Shown piece by piece: positions 23,748 through 31,536 of a stretch of 36,980 bases of DNA. The position numbers and the translations under genes were made by a program. Source of the DNA: DAISWL01 sp036826375 (lineage in GTDB: Bacteria; Patescibacteriota; Saccharimonadia; Saccharimonadales; HK-STAS-PATE-42); contig DAISWL010000008.1 of NCBI GenBank assembly GCA_036826375.1, forward strand, positions 1 to 36,980, in the 5' to 3' direction. Under the pieces are notes generated by a model. The model was not told where the DNA came from. It did not search any database and saw nothing but the letters and a program-made list of their open reading frames with translations. The stretch's first letter is position 1; each line of letters starts with the position of its first letter.

Positions 23748-26573
23748 ATGATGATTAAAAATTTTAATAAAACAATTCCAAAATTATCAACTAGCTTGTT
23801 TTTGTTTGCGGCTGCACTATCTATTTTCATACAATCTTTTAGCTGGCTCGGCAGCAAGGCTGGCGCGGCTAATGCTACAGACAGGGTAAACCAAGTGTAT
23901 ATATTGGAATGGGCTAGAAAATGTTATGTAAAAAACGGCACAAGCTTGAGTCTATTTGGTGTAGAGAACAAGAATCCATACATATTTTATGCAACACAAG
24001 AGGAGTCTGAAGTAGGACATACTCTAGATAGTGATGATGGTAAATGGGACTGTCGTTCAACCGATCATAATAGTAGGCTTTTTAGTGCTTTAGGTTTGAC
24101 TGGCTTTGATGATTTTAGAGCGCAATTTTATAAAAAAGACAACGACATATATGTTTTTAACCAAAACCGAGATTTCGGTGGAGTTATAAATACACAGATA
24201 GCAAAGTTGGCAGTTAAAGATTATGAATATTACCCAGCTTTGCATGCGGCGATGCTTGAGTGTACAAACAATAAGGCCCCGCTTACTAGTAATGCTGAGA
24301 TACCAAACGATGAAAGTTACACCGTGGACAATTATATAGACCTGGATGGTAAGAATTTGGGCAAGAGATATTTTCATATACCCAACGATTCAGCAAATAT
24401 ATCGGTAGGATATACCACTCCTGGCGATGGTGGTAATGACGGTAGCATGGAGTGTAAAACAATCCTTAGCCAGATCAAAAAACTAGGTCCTGCGTGGGCT
24501 GATTACAAAAAAACTGCTGCTGGTCAAGCGGACAGTTCAAGCACCGGGGGTAACTCAGGTGCTGGGGGTAACTCGGGTGCTGATAATGAGCCTACCTGTG
24601 AGGGAGGAGCCGGATCAACTGGCTGGCTAGTGTGTCTCGTGGTGGACGGTTCCTTGAATTTACTGGGCAAGCTAGAAGAAAACATAAAAGGACAACTAAG
24701 GGTAGATCTAGATAATATAGTTGCTCCAGAAGGTGCTTCGGGAAAGGTTATATCTGATAATACCTCTTCCCTAAGGGAGGGTAACGGTTCATTGACTATA
24801 TTTGCTAATGCCGCTTTTGCTATAGGTGTTTTATGGATAGTTGTATCTCAGGCTATTACCGGTGGAGCTGGTGGTGGTTTTTTTGGGGCATATGAGGCTA
24901 AAAAAGTTTTGCCCAAACTTATTGCCGGGGTTATTGCTGCTAATTTTTCGTGGGATTTAGTTAACATTATGCTAAAAGTATCTAACTCACTAGGAGATGC
25001 CACTAAAAGTATCATGTTAGCTCCGTTCAGTGGTATCTCTAATGGTGGCGTAATTGAAGTTGGTGGCTGGGATGGATTATTAATCACAGGGGCAGGATTA
25101 GGTGCGGTGGCTTTAGCCTTTTTTGGTTTTTTTGCAGTATCCCCCATTTTAATAGCTGCTGTAGTCTCTATAGTTGTCGGATATTTTGCTTTAATTTTCA
25201 GAAAAGCTTTAATTATAGGATTAGTTACTTTTGCGCCTATAGCTTTAGTAATTTCCCCATTTGCTCCTAATATAACCAAAAAATGGTTTAATTTGCTTAG
25301 AAACATGATATTTATGTATCCAATAATAATGGCGATGATATCAATATTCTCTATTATGGGCTATATATTAAACTTAAGCGCTGATGCGGCCAGTAACTCT
25401 TTGGCTGGCGCAGTTTTAAAGTTAGCTGCTATAGCCTCGTTCTTTGCTCCCTATTTCATGATAGTTATGCTATTCAAATTAATGGGAGATATACTCGGCA
25501 AAATAGCTGGCTCAGTTCAGGCTGTCGGTGATAGAGCCGGAAAAAGTTTCGGACAAAAAAGGCTTGAAGGTAACTCACACAGGGTGAAAAGAGATCTCCT
25601 TAAGAATGCGAGGAAAAATCAAAAACACAAATCATCATACAGGGATTTAGTTAATACGGCTCAATATTCAGGACGTAACCCCTATAAAAACTTCAAAAGA
25701 AGATACCTAGAAGAAAGACAAGCGGACGGCAGTATATTGACTCCCGGAGGGCGTAAAAAAAGAAGGGAAACTAAGAGGAGCAATCAATATGAGTTGACCG
25801 CTCAGGATGAAAAGCTATCTATGGAAGCAGGACAGGCTGCAATATCGGCCGAAAGTGTTAGTTCCTTTGATCCTGGGCGGGATTACACAGTAATAGATCC
25901 TAAAACGGGCAAAAAATCTAACGTTAGATTAGAGAATAAAATGGATCTACAAAGGATGCTTGCAGAAGGACACACCGTTGAATACTTCGATGTTGCCGGT
26001 AGATCTCATCGGCTTTCAGGAGAAGATCAAGATGTTAGATTCGCCGCCGCTATGGCACTGGGTCAAGCTGGTGATGTATCACAAGTACGTAAGATGATGA
26101 GCAGTGTAGATCCGGATACTAGGAAGCTTGCTAAAATAGCAGTAGCATCTAACGAAGCAGCCTTCGTAGGTAAAGCGCCAGATTTAACCTCAAAGCCAAA
26201 CAAAATAGCTTTTAGTGATGGCATGACATATAATGATGTTTCAGGCTGGCATGGTTCTACGGTTGATGAAGCTGTAAAATTTCAATCTCAGACCTATAAT
26301 TTCTTGAGTGATGAGCATCTCTCTAAATATAACGAAGCTTATGAAGAAGCATTTAAATTGCACGGAGATGAGGCCGCTGCCCATGCTGCTGCAAGGACGG
26401 CAGTAAACTCAGAAGATCCAAATGTGTGGTCTGAAGCTGAGGGATCCCAGAGGAATGCCCAAACGGCCCTTAATAGGATTATGAAAGATATGGCTAATGA
26501 TCCCAGAAGAACCGATACTAAAAACCAAGATAAGATTAATAGATATCAGAATGCTACAGGTACAATACTGTAG
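23748..26573 (+). CDS. VirB6/TrbL-like polytopic T4SS membrane protein with long cytoplasmic tail
   Basis: 941 aa. The signal/first helix is about 14-40. An extracytoplasmic domain with about six Cys (about 45-290) ends in a tandem GGNSGA repeat. About seven helices lie between about 350 and 610, including a characteristic VIAANFSWDLVNIMLK and RKALIIGLVTFAPIALVISPFAPN. This central arrangement is the VirB6/TrbL channel-scaffold type. A strongly basic stretch (about 615-690) follows, then a cytoplasmic tail that includes a HEAT-like pair (about 760-802, RFAAAMALGQAGDVSQVRKM). It is transcribed divergently from the pilin-like block and followed 9 nt later by the PrgI-like gene. The start could also be Met2. 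Confidence 0.8.
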   Translation: MMIKNFNKTIPKLSTSLFLFAAALSIFIQSFSWLGSKAGAANATDRVNQVYILEWARKCYVKNGTSLSLFGVENKNPYIFYATQEESEVGHTLDSDDGKWDCRSTDHNSRLFSALGLTGFDDFRAQFYKKDNDIYVFNQNRDFGGVINTQIAKLAVKDYEYYPALHAAMLECTNNKAPLTSNAEIPNDESYTVDNYIDLDGKNLGKRYFHIPNDSANISVGYTTPGDGGNDGSMECKTILSQIKKLGPAWADYKKTAAGQADSSSTGGNSGAGGNSGADNEPTCEGGAGSTGWLVCLVVDGSLNLLGKLEENIKGQLRVDLDNIVAPEGASGKVISDNTSSLREGNGSLTIFANAAFAIGVLWIVVSQAITGGAGGGFFGAYEAKKVLPKLIAGVIAANFSWDLVNIMLKVSNSLGDATKSIMLAPFSGISNGGVIEVGGWDGLLITGAGLGAVALAFFGFFAVSPILIAAVVSIVVGYFALIFRKALIIGLVTFAPIALVISPFAPNITKKWFNLLRNMIFMYPIIMAMISIFSIMGYILNLSADAASNSLAGAVLKLAAIASFFAPYFMIVMLFKLMGDILGKIAGSVQAVGDRAGKSFGQKRLEGNSHRVKRDLLKNARKNQKHKSSYRDLVNTAQYSGRNPYKNFKRRYLEERQADGSILTPGGRKKRRETKRSNQYELTAQDEKLSMEAGQAAISAESVSSFDPGRDYTVIDPKTGKKSNVRLENKMDLQRMLAEGHTVEYFDVAGRSHRLSGEDQDVRFAAAMALGQAGDVSQVRKMMSSVDPDTRKLAKIAVASNEAAFVGKAPDLTSKPNKIAFSDGMTYNDVSGWHGSTVDEAVKFQSQTYNFLSDEHLSKYNEAYEEAFKLHGDEAAAHAAARTAVNSEDPNVWSEAEGSQRNAQTALNRIMKDMANDPRRTDTKNQDKINRYQNATGTIL

Positions 26574-26582
26574 ACCCCAATA

Positions 26583-27422
26583 ATGGCAACATACAAAGTA
26601 CCACAAGACGTAGAAGCAGAAGATAAGCTTATAGGGCCCTTAAGTTTAAAGCAGTTTATATTCGCAATATTATTTTTTGCTAGTGCATATGTAACTTATC
26701 TATTTACCCAAATCCCACCCAAACCAATTTTTGGCGTAGTGGGTTTGCCGTTTTTAATAGTTTTTGGCGTACTTGCCTTTTACCAACGTAAAGATCAACC
26801 GGTAGAGGTATATTTGTTAGCTTGGCTAAATTATCATATTAAACCCAAAAAAAGAGTATGGGATCAGGGTGGCTATGAAGAAAGAGTTATTATAACTGTG
26901 CCCAAGGTTGAAGAAATAGATTACACAAAAGGGTTAACACAAAAAGATATTGAGCAAAAAACCAAACGCTTTTCTCAGATTATTGATACCAGAGGTTGGG
27001 TTGCTAAGGGGATCACGGCAACCTCCACAGGTTTAGCTGGTGATAAAAGAATTATGACATCAGATGAGATAGCCCAAATTAACGGACGGTCTGAACTAAC
27101 ACCTCCGGGCTTAACTGATTTATACGAAAAAAGCCCGGTAGCTAATTCTGTTGATAGTTTAATACAAACCCACGCAGAGGCTAGACAGCAGAACTTGAAA
27201 CTAAGTATAGATGAGGCCAGAAGACAGGTCAGCGCTAACGAGATTAACAACCCAATTACGGGTCAGGTTTATAACAATAATACTTCCCCTGTCTCCTCTC
27301 CGCAAATCTCACAGCAACAGATTCAAAACTTAGCTAATAACGATCTTTTACCTATATCTGAAATTGCAAAAAAAGCATCTGAAATAAATAATTCTGAAGA
27401 AGTAGAAATTAAGCTTAATTAA
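26583..27422 (+). CDS. PrgI family (VirB3-like) T4SS protein with long C-terminal extension
   Basis: 279 aa. The first about 110 residues match the PrgI family: YKVPQDVEAEDKLIGPLSLKQF, then two closely spaced transmembrane helices (about 27-44 and 50-68), then YQRKDQPVEVYLLAWLNYHIKPKKRVW. PrgI/VirB3 proteins are small inner-membrane partners of VirB4. The remaining about 165 residues are polar, Gln/Asn/Glu-rich and probably cytoplasmic; they are not recognised. The start codon is 9 nt after the VirB6-like stop with no clear ribosome-binding site, so coupling is likely. VirB4 itself is on the opposite strand 6.5 kb away. Confidence 0.9.
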   Translation: MATYKVPQDVEAEDKLIGPLSLKQFIFAILFFASAYVTYLFTQIPPKPIFGVVGLPFLIVFGVLAFYQRKDQPVEVYLLAWLNYHIKPKKRVWDQGGYEERVIITVPKVEEIDYTKGLTQKDIEQKTKRFSQIIDTRGWVAKGITATSTGLAGDKRIMTSDEIAQINGRSELTPPGLTDLYEKSPVANSVDSLIQTHAEARQQNLKLSIDEARRQVSANEINNPITGQVYNNNTSPVSSPQISQQQIQNLANNDLLPISEIAKKASEINNSEEVEIKLN

Positions 27423-27517
27423 AACTTAAAATAGCTTTAAAGGTAGCGCTCTCCCCGGCATCATCCTTAAACTTAACTATTCAGATCAGATCAAATCAAC
27501 TAGAGGGCAAATAAGTT
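27423..27517. other. Convergent spacer at the right edge of the T4SS block
   Basis: 95 nt between the convergent PrgI-like and Fur genes. One TAAGCTTA (27411-27418) overlaps the end of the PrgI-like gene and one TAAACTTA is at 27468-27475. No hairpin with a U-tract is present. Confidence 0.4.
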
Positions 27518-27937
27518 CTAATTTTGGCAGTTTTTACATAAACCCCTAACTTCAAATAGATGCTCAACCAACTTAAATCCCCTTTTATCGCAGATTAAGT
27601 TTAATAAGTTTTCTAGCTCAGAATCTTCAACACTTTGCACTGCGGTACAACTACTGCAAACTAAATGATGGTGATGAGGTTTGAACATCTCACCTAGTTC
27701 ATAAAAATTTTTCCAGCCAATATTAATCACTTTAAAAATATTAAGTTTAATAAATAGCTGGATATTACGATAAATAGATGCTCTATCTGCATCAACATTT
27801 TTAACTAAATCTGATACGCTAATCGGCTTGTTAAATTTTAGCGCGGCCAAAAAGATGCCCTCCCGCACCCTAGTGCGGCTAAGTTTATGCTTAATTAAAA
27901 TATCTTTTAAAGTTAGTAGGCTTTGTTGTTGATTCAT
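27518..27937 (-). CDS. Fur-family metal-responsive transcriptional regulator
   Basis: 139 aa, the normal Fur/Zur/PerR length. The winged-helix DNA-binding domain is 1-80, with the recognition segment DRASIYRNIQLF. The dimerisation/metal domain has the His run HHHH (88-91) and two zinc-knuckle pairs, Cys94/Cys97 (CSSC) and Cys134/Cys137 (CKNC), so the structural zinc site is intact. It is divergent from a ZIP transporter across a shared 108-nt control region, so it probably represses metal uptake. Zinc (a Zur role) is the most likely signal given ZIP, but iron or manganese cannot be excluded. The mRNA is leaderless: TGCTAGTAT ends 6 nt before the ATG. Confidence 0.92.
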   Translation of the reverse strand: MNQQQSLLTLKDILIKHKLSRTRVREGIFLAALKFNKPISVSDLVKNVDADRASIYRNIQLFIKLNIFKVINIGWKNFYELGEMFKPHHHHLVCSSCTAVQSVEDSELENLLNLICDKRGFKLVEHLFEVRGLCKNCQN

Positions 27938-27943
27938 CTTTAA

Positions 27944-27982
27944 ATACTAGCAAAAATCTAATTTTTTGCAACATTTTTGCAA
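27944..27982. promoter_or_regulatory. Fur promoter and candidate Fur/Zur operators
   Basis: The minus-strand extended -10 TGCTAGTAT is at 27944-27952. An imperfect inverted repeat (GCAAAAAT, CTA, ATTTTTTGC; 27950-27969) overlaps it. A second symmetric element, TTGCAA-N5-TTGCAA, occupies 27966-27982. The second TTGCAA (27977-27982) lies exactly 17 bp before TATAGT (28000-28005), forming the -35 of the ZIP promoter. A repressor bound here would shut both genes. Confidence 0.5.
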
Positions 27983-28045
27983 TTTATTTACAACAAAGCT
28001 ATAGTTAAAAAGCTACTAAACTTAAAATTATTAAAGGAAAAAAAT

Positions 28046-28888
28046 ATGGAATCAAATTTATTAACAGTAATTTTCTTCTCCCTGGTGGGAGGTTTATTCT
28101 CTCTTATCGGCGGAGTAATATTTCTATCTAGCAAAAAAATGGCCTTAAGCTTAATTAAGTATGCAGTTCCCTTCGCGGGAGGCTCCCTGCTTGGTGCAGT
28201 TTTTCTAGATTTACTAAAGGAAGCTGTTCATGAAGGAGTTATTGAAAGCGCTTTAATGTTCACGCTAGCGGGCATAATGGGATTTTTTGTTTTAGAAAAA
28301 CTGATTACATGGGTTCATCATCACCATAACGATAAAGAAAACGATAGTCATCATAAAGATGCTAAAATCCCGTTAATAGTTATTGGCGATACGATGCATA
28401 ACTTTGTTGATGGTATTGCCATTGGTGCCGCTTTCTTGATTAGCCCGGTTAGCGGGATAGTTACGGCTTTGGTTGTAGCTGCTCATGAAATCCCTCAAGA
28501 AATTGGAGATTTCAGCCTGCTTCTTTCTAAAGGGATGAGCCGTAAAAAAGTTCTGCTAGTTAATGTTTTTAGCGCACTGGCTTCAACTCTCGGTGCCGTA
28601 TTATTCTACCTAGTTGGCGATGCCCTTAATGTTAGCTTGGGGCCAGTTCTGGGCTTAACTAGTGGAATATTCATTTATATTGCACTTAGCGATGTCATTC
28701 CGGAAATCCATCGCCAAGAGGCTAAAACCAAAAGAGTTATAGGGGCAGGCACTATAACAATGATTTTAGGAGCTATTTTAGTTGGGCTAGTTTCATCTAA
28801 TTTACACGGATTGATCGATCATGAAGATCACGAAGATGGTAATCACGACAGCGACCATAGTTCACTTAACTTACGAAAAAAACTCTAA
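28046..28888 (+). CDS. ZIP family divalent metal transporter
   Basis: 280 aa from the ATG at 28046, chosen because AAAGGAAA lies 5 nt upstream; a longer frame from 27977 would run through the promoter. There are eight predicted helices. Helix 4 has the metal-binding motif TMHNFVDGIAIGAAF and helix 5 has AAHEIPQEIGDFSLL, both diagnostic of ZIP transporters. The cytoplasmic loop between helices 3 and 4 is His-rich (HHHHNDKENDSHH), as is the C-terminus (HEDHEDGNHDSDH). It imports zinc or related cations. It is divergent from and probably controlled by the Fur-family gene. Confidence 0.93.
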   Translation: MESNLLTVIFFSLVGGLFSLIGGVIFLSSKKMALSLIKYAVPFAGGSLLGAVFLDLLKEAVHEGVIESALMFTLAGIMGFFVLEKLITWVHHHHNDKENDSHHKDAKIPLIVIGDTMHNFVDGIAIGAAFLISPVSGIVTALVVAAHEIPQEIGDFSLLLSKGMSRKKVLLVNVFSALASTLGAVLFYLVGDALNVSLGPVLGLTSGIFIYIALSDVIPEIHRQEAKTKRVIGAGTITMILGAILVGLVSSNLHGLIDHEDHEDGNHDSDHSSLNLRKKL

Positions 28889-29003
28889 CTCTCGCCTCTT
28901 CACTCGCCCGCATTTAAACTTACAATATTACAATTTGTTTGTAAGTTGGGTATAATCATAAATGAATAATAAAACCTAAACTTTAGTAGAAATTAGATTA
29001 TAA

Positions 29004-29465
29004 GTGATAAATCAACACAAACTAAACAACTTAAGCTTAAAACATAAAGATAAAATGATGTATTTTGTGGTGGGAATTCTAGCTTTTATAGTAGATTCCG
29101 CTACATTTACAATTTGCCGAAAGCTAAACTTAAGCATCGGCGGCAGTAATGTGGTGGCTATGCTTGCGGGGATGACCACTAGTTTTAGCCTTAACTGGAA
29201 GGTGGTATTTAAAAACAAGCATTATAAAAATCCCACCTGGTTAATGATCGGATTATTCTTAATTCTAAACGCTTTCAACTGGTGGTTTTCTACTAACTTT
29301 ATTAAGCTTATAGCTCCGTTGATAGAATCGCTCTCTGCTACGATACTAAACTTAAACTTAAGCACTGCTATTAGTGAATTCTTTGCCAAAATAGGTAGTA
29401 TCGCAACAATTATACTCTGGAACTTTATTATCTACAAAAAAATCATCTTTAAAGAAAAAAGCTAA
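29004..29465 (+). CDS. GtrA family membrane protein
   Basis: 153 aa with four helices. The first (about 19-37, YFVVGILAFIVDSATFTI) and second (NVVAMLAGMTTSFSLNWKVVF) carry the GtrA pattern G..A..D and the N-W/F-K-x-x-F end of helix 2. GtrA-like proteins are thought to help flip undecaprenyl- or other lipid-linked sugars during surface glycan decoration. The start is uncertain: GTG at 29004 or ATG at 29055, with no convincing ribosome-binding site for either. The stop overlaps a TAAGCTTA copy. Its partner glycosyltransferase is not adjacent. Confidence 0.8.
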   Translation: MINQHKLNNLSLKHKDKMMYFVVGILAFIVDSATFTICRKLNLSIGGSNVVAMLAGMTTSFSLNWKVVFKNKHYKNPTWLMIGLFLILNAFNWWFSTNFIKLIAPLIESLSATILNLNLSTAISEFFAKIGSIATIILWNFIIYKKIIFKEKS

Positions 29466-29487
29466 GCTTAACTAGGCTCCAAAACAC

Positions 29488-29496
29488 TGCTAGAAT
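29488..29496 (+). promoter_or_regulatory. Extended -10 of the HIT gene, leaderless
   Basis: TGCTAGAAT matches TGnTAnnAT and ends 8 nt before the ATG at 29505. No Shine-Dalgarno is present. Confidence 0.5.
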
Positions 29497-29504
29497 AAAA
29501 CTAT

Positions 29505-29900
29505 ATGGAAGATAGTATTTTCACTAAAATAATTAAAGGCGAAATCCCCTGTCATAAAATTTATGAAGATGCCAAAACAATCGCTTTTATGGATATTGCC
29601 CCAGTTCAACCCGGTCATGTTCTGGTAATTCCAAAAGCTCAGGTTGAAGATTTTTATAACCTTTCAGATGAAGATTACGAAGCTCTGTTTTTAACTGTTA
29701 AAAAAGTGGCAATTAAACTTAAATCCGTTTTCCCCACTAAAAAACGAATCGCAATCCAGGCAGAAGTCTTAGATGTCCCCCATGCTCACATACATCTATT
29801 CCCAATTGATACTCATCAAGAATTCATCGCTCATAATTCATCTGAGGAGCCAGATCACCAAGCCCTAGCAGAGATGGCTGCTAAGCTTAAGATTAACTAA
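29505..29900 (+). CDS. HIT family nucleotide hydrolase/transferase
   Basis: 131 aa, typical of bacterial HIT proteins. The opening IFTKIIKGEIPCHKIYED..AFMDIAPVQPGHVLVIPK is characteristic. The histidine triad is VPHAHIHLFP, with His93, His95 and His97; His95 is expected to be the nucleophile. These enzymes hydrolyse AMP-linked small molecules such as adenosine 5'-phosphoramidates. It is transcribed from its own leaderless promoter. Its last codons include a TAAGCTTA copy (29882-29889). Confidence 0.95.
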   Translation: MEDSIFTKIIKGEIPCHKIYEDAKTIAFMDIAPVQPGHVLVIPKAQVEDFYNLSDEDYEALFLTVKKVAIKLKSVFPTKKRIAIQAEVLDVPHAHIHLFPIDTHQEFIAHNSSEEPDHQALAEMAAKLKIN

Positions 29901-29936
29901 AAATCAGATTTATCTCAGAATAATACTTAAAATAGT

Positions 29937-30110
29937 AAAAAAGGCGAAGCTCTGAGTTATCGAGATTAATCGAGATCAATCAGTGAGATCTGCTACCAGG
30001 ATCTCACTTCAAATCACAACCTACTAAACTAATTCATAATCTAATAAATTCTGATTCAAAGGAGATCTACCGGGAGATCATCTGCTTCGCCATACCACCT
30101 TAAGGTATGT
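29937..30110 (-). ncRNA. Candidate structured non-coding RNA (about 170 nt) with own promoter
   Basis: On the minus strand a promoter (TTGACT at 30139-30144, 18-bp spacer, extended -10 TGTTATTAT at 30115-30123) precedes a non-coding stretch. It has a 5' hairpin (CATACC/GGTATG, 30091-30109). An 8-bp closing stem pairs 30084-30091 with 29943-29950 (GGCGAAGC/GCTTCGCC). Internal hairpins are at 29983-30007 (8-bp perfect stem) and 30064-30079. Six U residues follow immediately (29942-29937). Length and shape recall 6S-type RNAs, but no known family motif (6S, SRP, tmRNA, RNase P) was recognised. GATCTC or ATCTC recurs five times. Confidence 0.5.
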
Positions 30111-30138
30111 CATGATAATAACACATTATAAACAAAAA

Positions 30139-30144
30139 AGTCAA
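30139..30144 (-). promoter_or_regulatory. -35 box of the candidate ncRNA promoter
   Basis: TTGACT on the minus strand, 18 bp from the extended -10 at 30115-30123. It is the best-formed -35/-10 pair in this stretch. It sits just after the murE-like stop codon. Confidence 0.45.
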
Positions 30145-30148
30145 TAAT

Positions 30149-31519
30149 CTAATGCCTATCTAGTTTATATCTAATGGCAGCTCTAGCTACGCTTTCTTCG
30201 TCGTAACTAAGCTTAAGGGTATGAGCCAGCTCATCAAAAACTTCACCATCCTTAAGTTTAAACCCCGGTTTATTGGTTAAGATGCTCTGTTCGTGGCCCT
30301 TACCAAGCAATAAAACTAAGTCATCTTTTTTGGCCATTTTAATTGCTTTTACCACGGCATCTTCTCTTTTATGAATTAGGAACAGGTTCTTATTTTTTAT
30401 CTTTCCAGATCTCTCGGCCCCTTCGGCTATCTGTTCCAGAATTTTGGCTCCATCTTGGTCGCGATCATCTTCTTCGGTAGCGATAACGATATCTGCGTAC
30501 TCACCTGCAATTTTCCCTTGAGCATAGCGTTTAGCCTCATCACGTCGTCCGGCTGAACCAAAAACTGCTATTATTCTGCCTTTAGTGATTGGCTTAAAGT
30601 TCTTGAAGATCTTTTCAAAGCTATCTGGAGTGTGGGCGTAATCTATAACCACGCTGAAATTTTGACCCTCATCAATTTTATGCATTCTACCTTTAACTAA
30701 TTTTAGAGATGCTATCCCATCTTCAATCTGCTGATCGGTTAAGCCTAAACTAGCGCATACTCCAACCGCTACCATTGAATTATAAATGTTAAATTCGGCC
30801 GGAAGGTTAAGCTTAACCTTAATACTGTGCTCTCTTCCTTTAACTTTAAAATGAGTTTCATATGTTGAGCCACTGGGTGTTATATTAAGATTCCTGGGTC
30901 TAATATCGGCATCCTTGCCGTAAGTAACAGGGAAGCTAATGGCTGATCTGAAGATTTTAGCACTCGGATCATCTTTATTGATTAATCCTATTTTAAGACC
31001 TTCATCATTTCTGTTAGCAAGCTTGAATAACTTAAGTTTAGCATCTCGGTAAGCCTCAAACGTTTTATGGTAATCAAGATGCTCATGCCCAACATTGGTC
31101 ATCGCTACAATATGATAAGGTATTCCCCAAACTCTATATTCAGCTAAGGCGTGAGATGTTGTTTCTAGTACTAAATATTCACAGCCATTAAGTTTAGCCT
31201 TTTTAATTAATTGAAGAAGGGTTTTGGATCCGGTAGTGGTTAGGCGCGAGTTATTTTCTTCTGGCCCATTGCCTAAATCGAAATCTATAGTACCAAGTAG
31301 TGCAGTTTTTTTGCCGGCAGATTTCAAAATATGAGCGATCATAGTACTGGTAGATGTTTTACCGTCAGTTCCGGTTACTCCAATTACTTTGATTCCTTTT
31401 GCCGGAAAACCATTAATTATTTGATAGAAAATAGCTTCAATTAGATGCCCAGTCGGCGCGATGTTATTGAACAATTTCTCAGGAATTAGTTTTTTAATAA
31501 ACAGTCTAATTTTCGACAT
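30149..31519 (-). CDS. murE: MurE-like Mur ligase lacking the N-terminal domain
   Basis: 456 aa. The central ATPase domain has the P-loop GVTGTDGKTSTS at 47-58, the Mur motif TTSHALAEYR at about 120-129, and the presumed carbamylated Lys161 (YRDAKLKLF). The C-terminal domain has DYAHTPDSF and GRRDEAKR. It adds the third amino acid of the peptidoglycan stem. In MurE the P-loop is near residue 110, so the roughly 65 residues of the UDP-MurNAc-binding domain are missing here. The substrate motif that is DNPR in diaminopimelate-type MurE reads EDDR (350-353), so the amino acid added is uncertain. It follows the second fem gene by 17 nt; GAGG lies about 9 nt before the ATG. Last gene of the recA-fem-fem-murE run. 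Confidence 0.85.
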   Translation of the reverse strand: MSKIRLFIKKLIPEKLFNNIAPTGHLIEAIFYQIINGFPAKGIKVIGVTGTDGKTSTSTMIAHILKSAGKKTALLGTIDFDLGNGPEENNSRLTTTGSKTLLQLIKKAKLNGCEYLVLETTSHALAEYRVWGIPYHIVAMTNVGHEHLDYHKTFEAYRDAKLKLFKLANRNDEGLKIGLINKDDPSAKIFRSAISFPVTYGKDADIRPRNLNITPSGSTYETHFKVKGREHSIKVKLNLPAEFNIYNSMVAVGVCASLGLTDQQIEDGIASLKLVKGRMHKIDEGQNFSVVIDYAHTPDSFEKIFKNFKPITKGRIIAVFGSAGRRDEAKRYAQGKIAGEYADIVIATEEDDRDQDGAKILEQIAEGAERSGKIKNKNLFLIHKREDAVVKAIKMAKKDDLVLLLGKGHEQSILTNKPGFKLKDGEVFDELAHTLKLSYDEESVARAAIRYKLDRH

Positions 31520-31536
31520 TCTTATGGAACCTCTTT

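Noticed and set aside
23720..23857. 46-residue N-terminal extension of the 23180 gene
   Set aside because: It runs through the divergent promoter and into the opposite gene, and an ATG with a perfect extended -10 exists at 23719.
24848..25306. 152-codon minus-strand frame
   Set aside because: It is antisense to the membrane core of the VirB6-like gene; its Ala/Pro-rich composition is the mirror of hydrophobic codons.
12720..27422. Integrative conjugative element
   Set aside because: No relaxase, coupling protein, integrase, transposase or flanking direct repeats were seen; the block is embedded between recF and a metal-uptake pair.
30084..30110. T-box-like string AAGGTGGTATGGCG on the minus strand
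   Set aside because: It resembles the T-box consensus, but there is no stem I upstream, it lies at the predicted transcript start, and no minus-strand gene follows for it to regulate.
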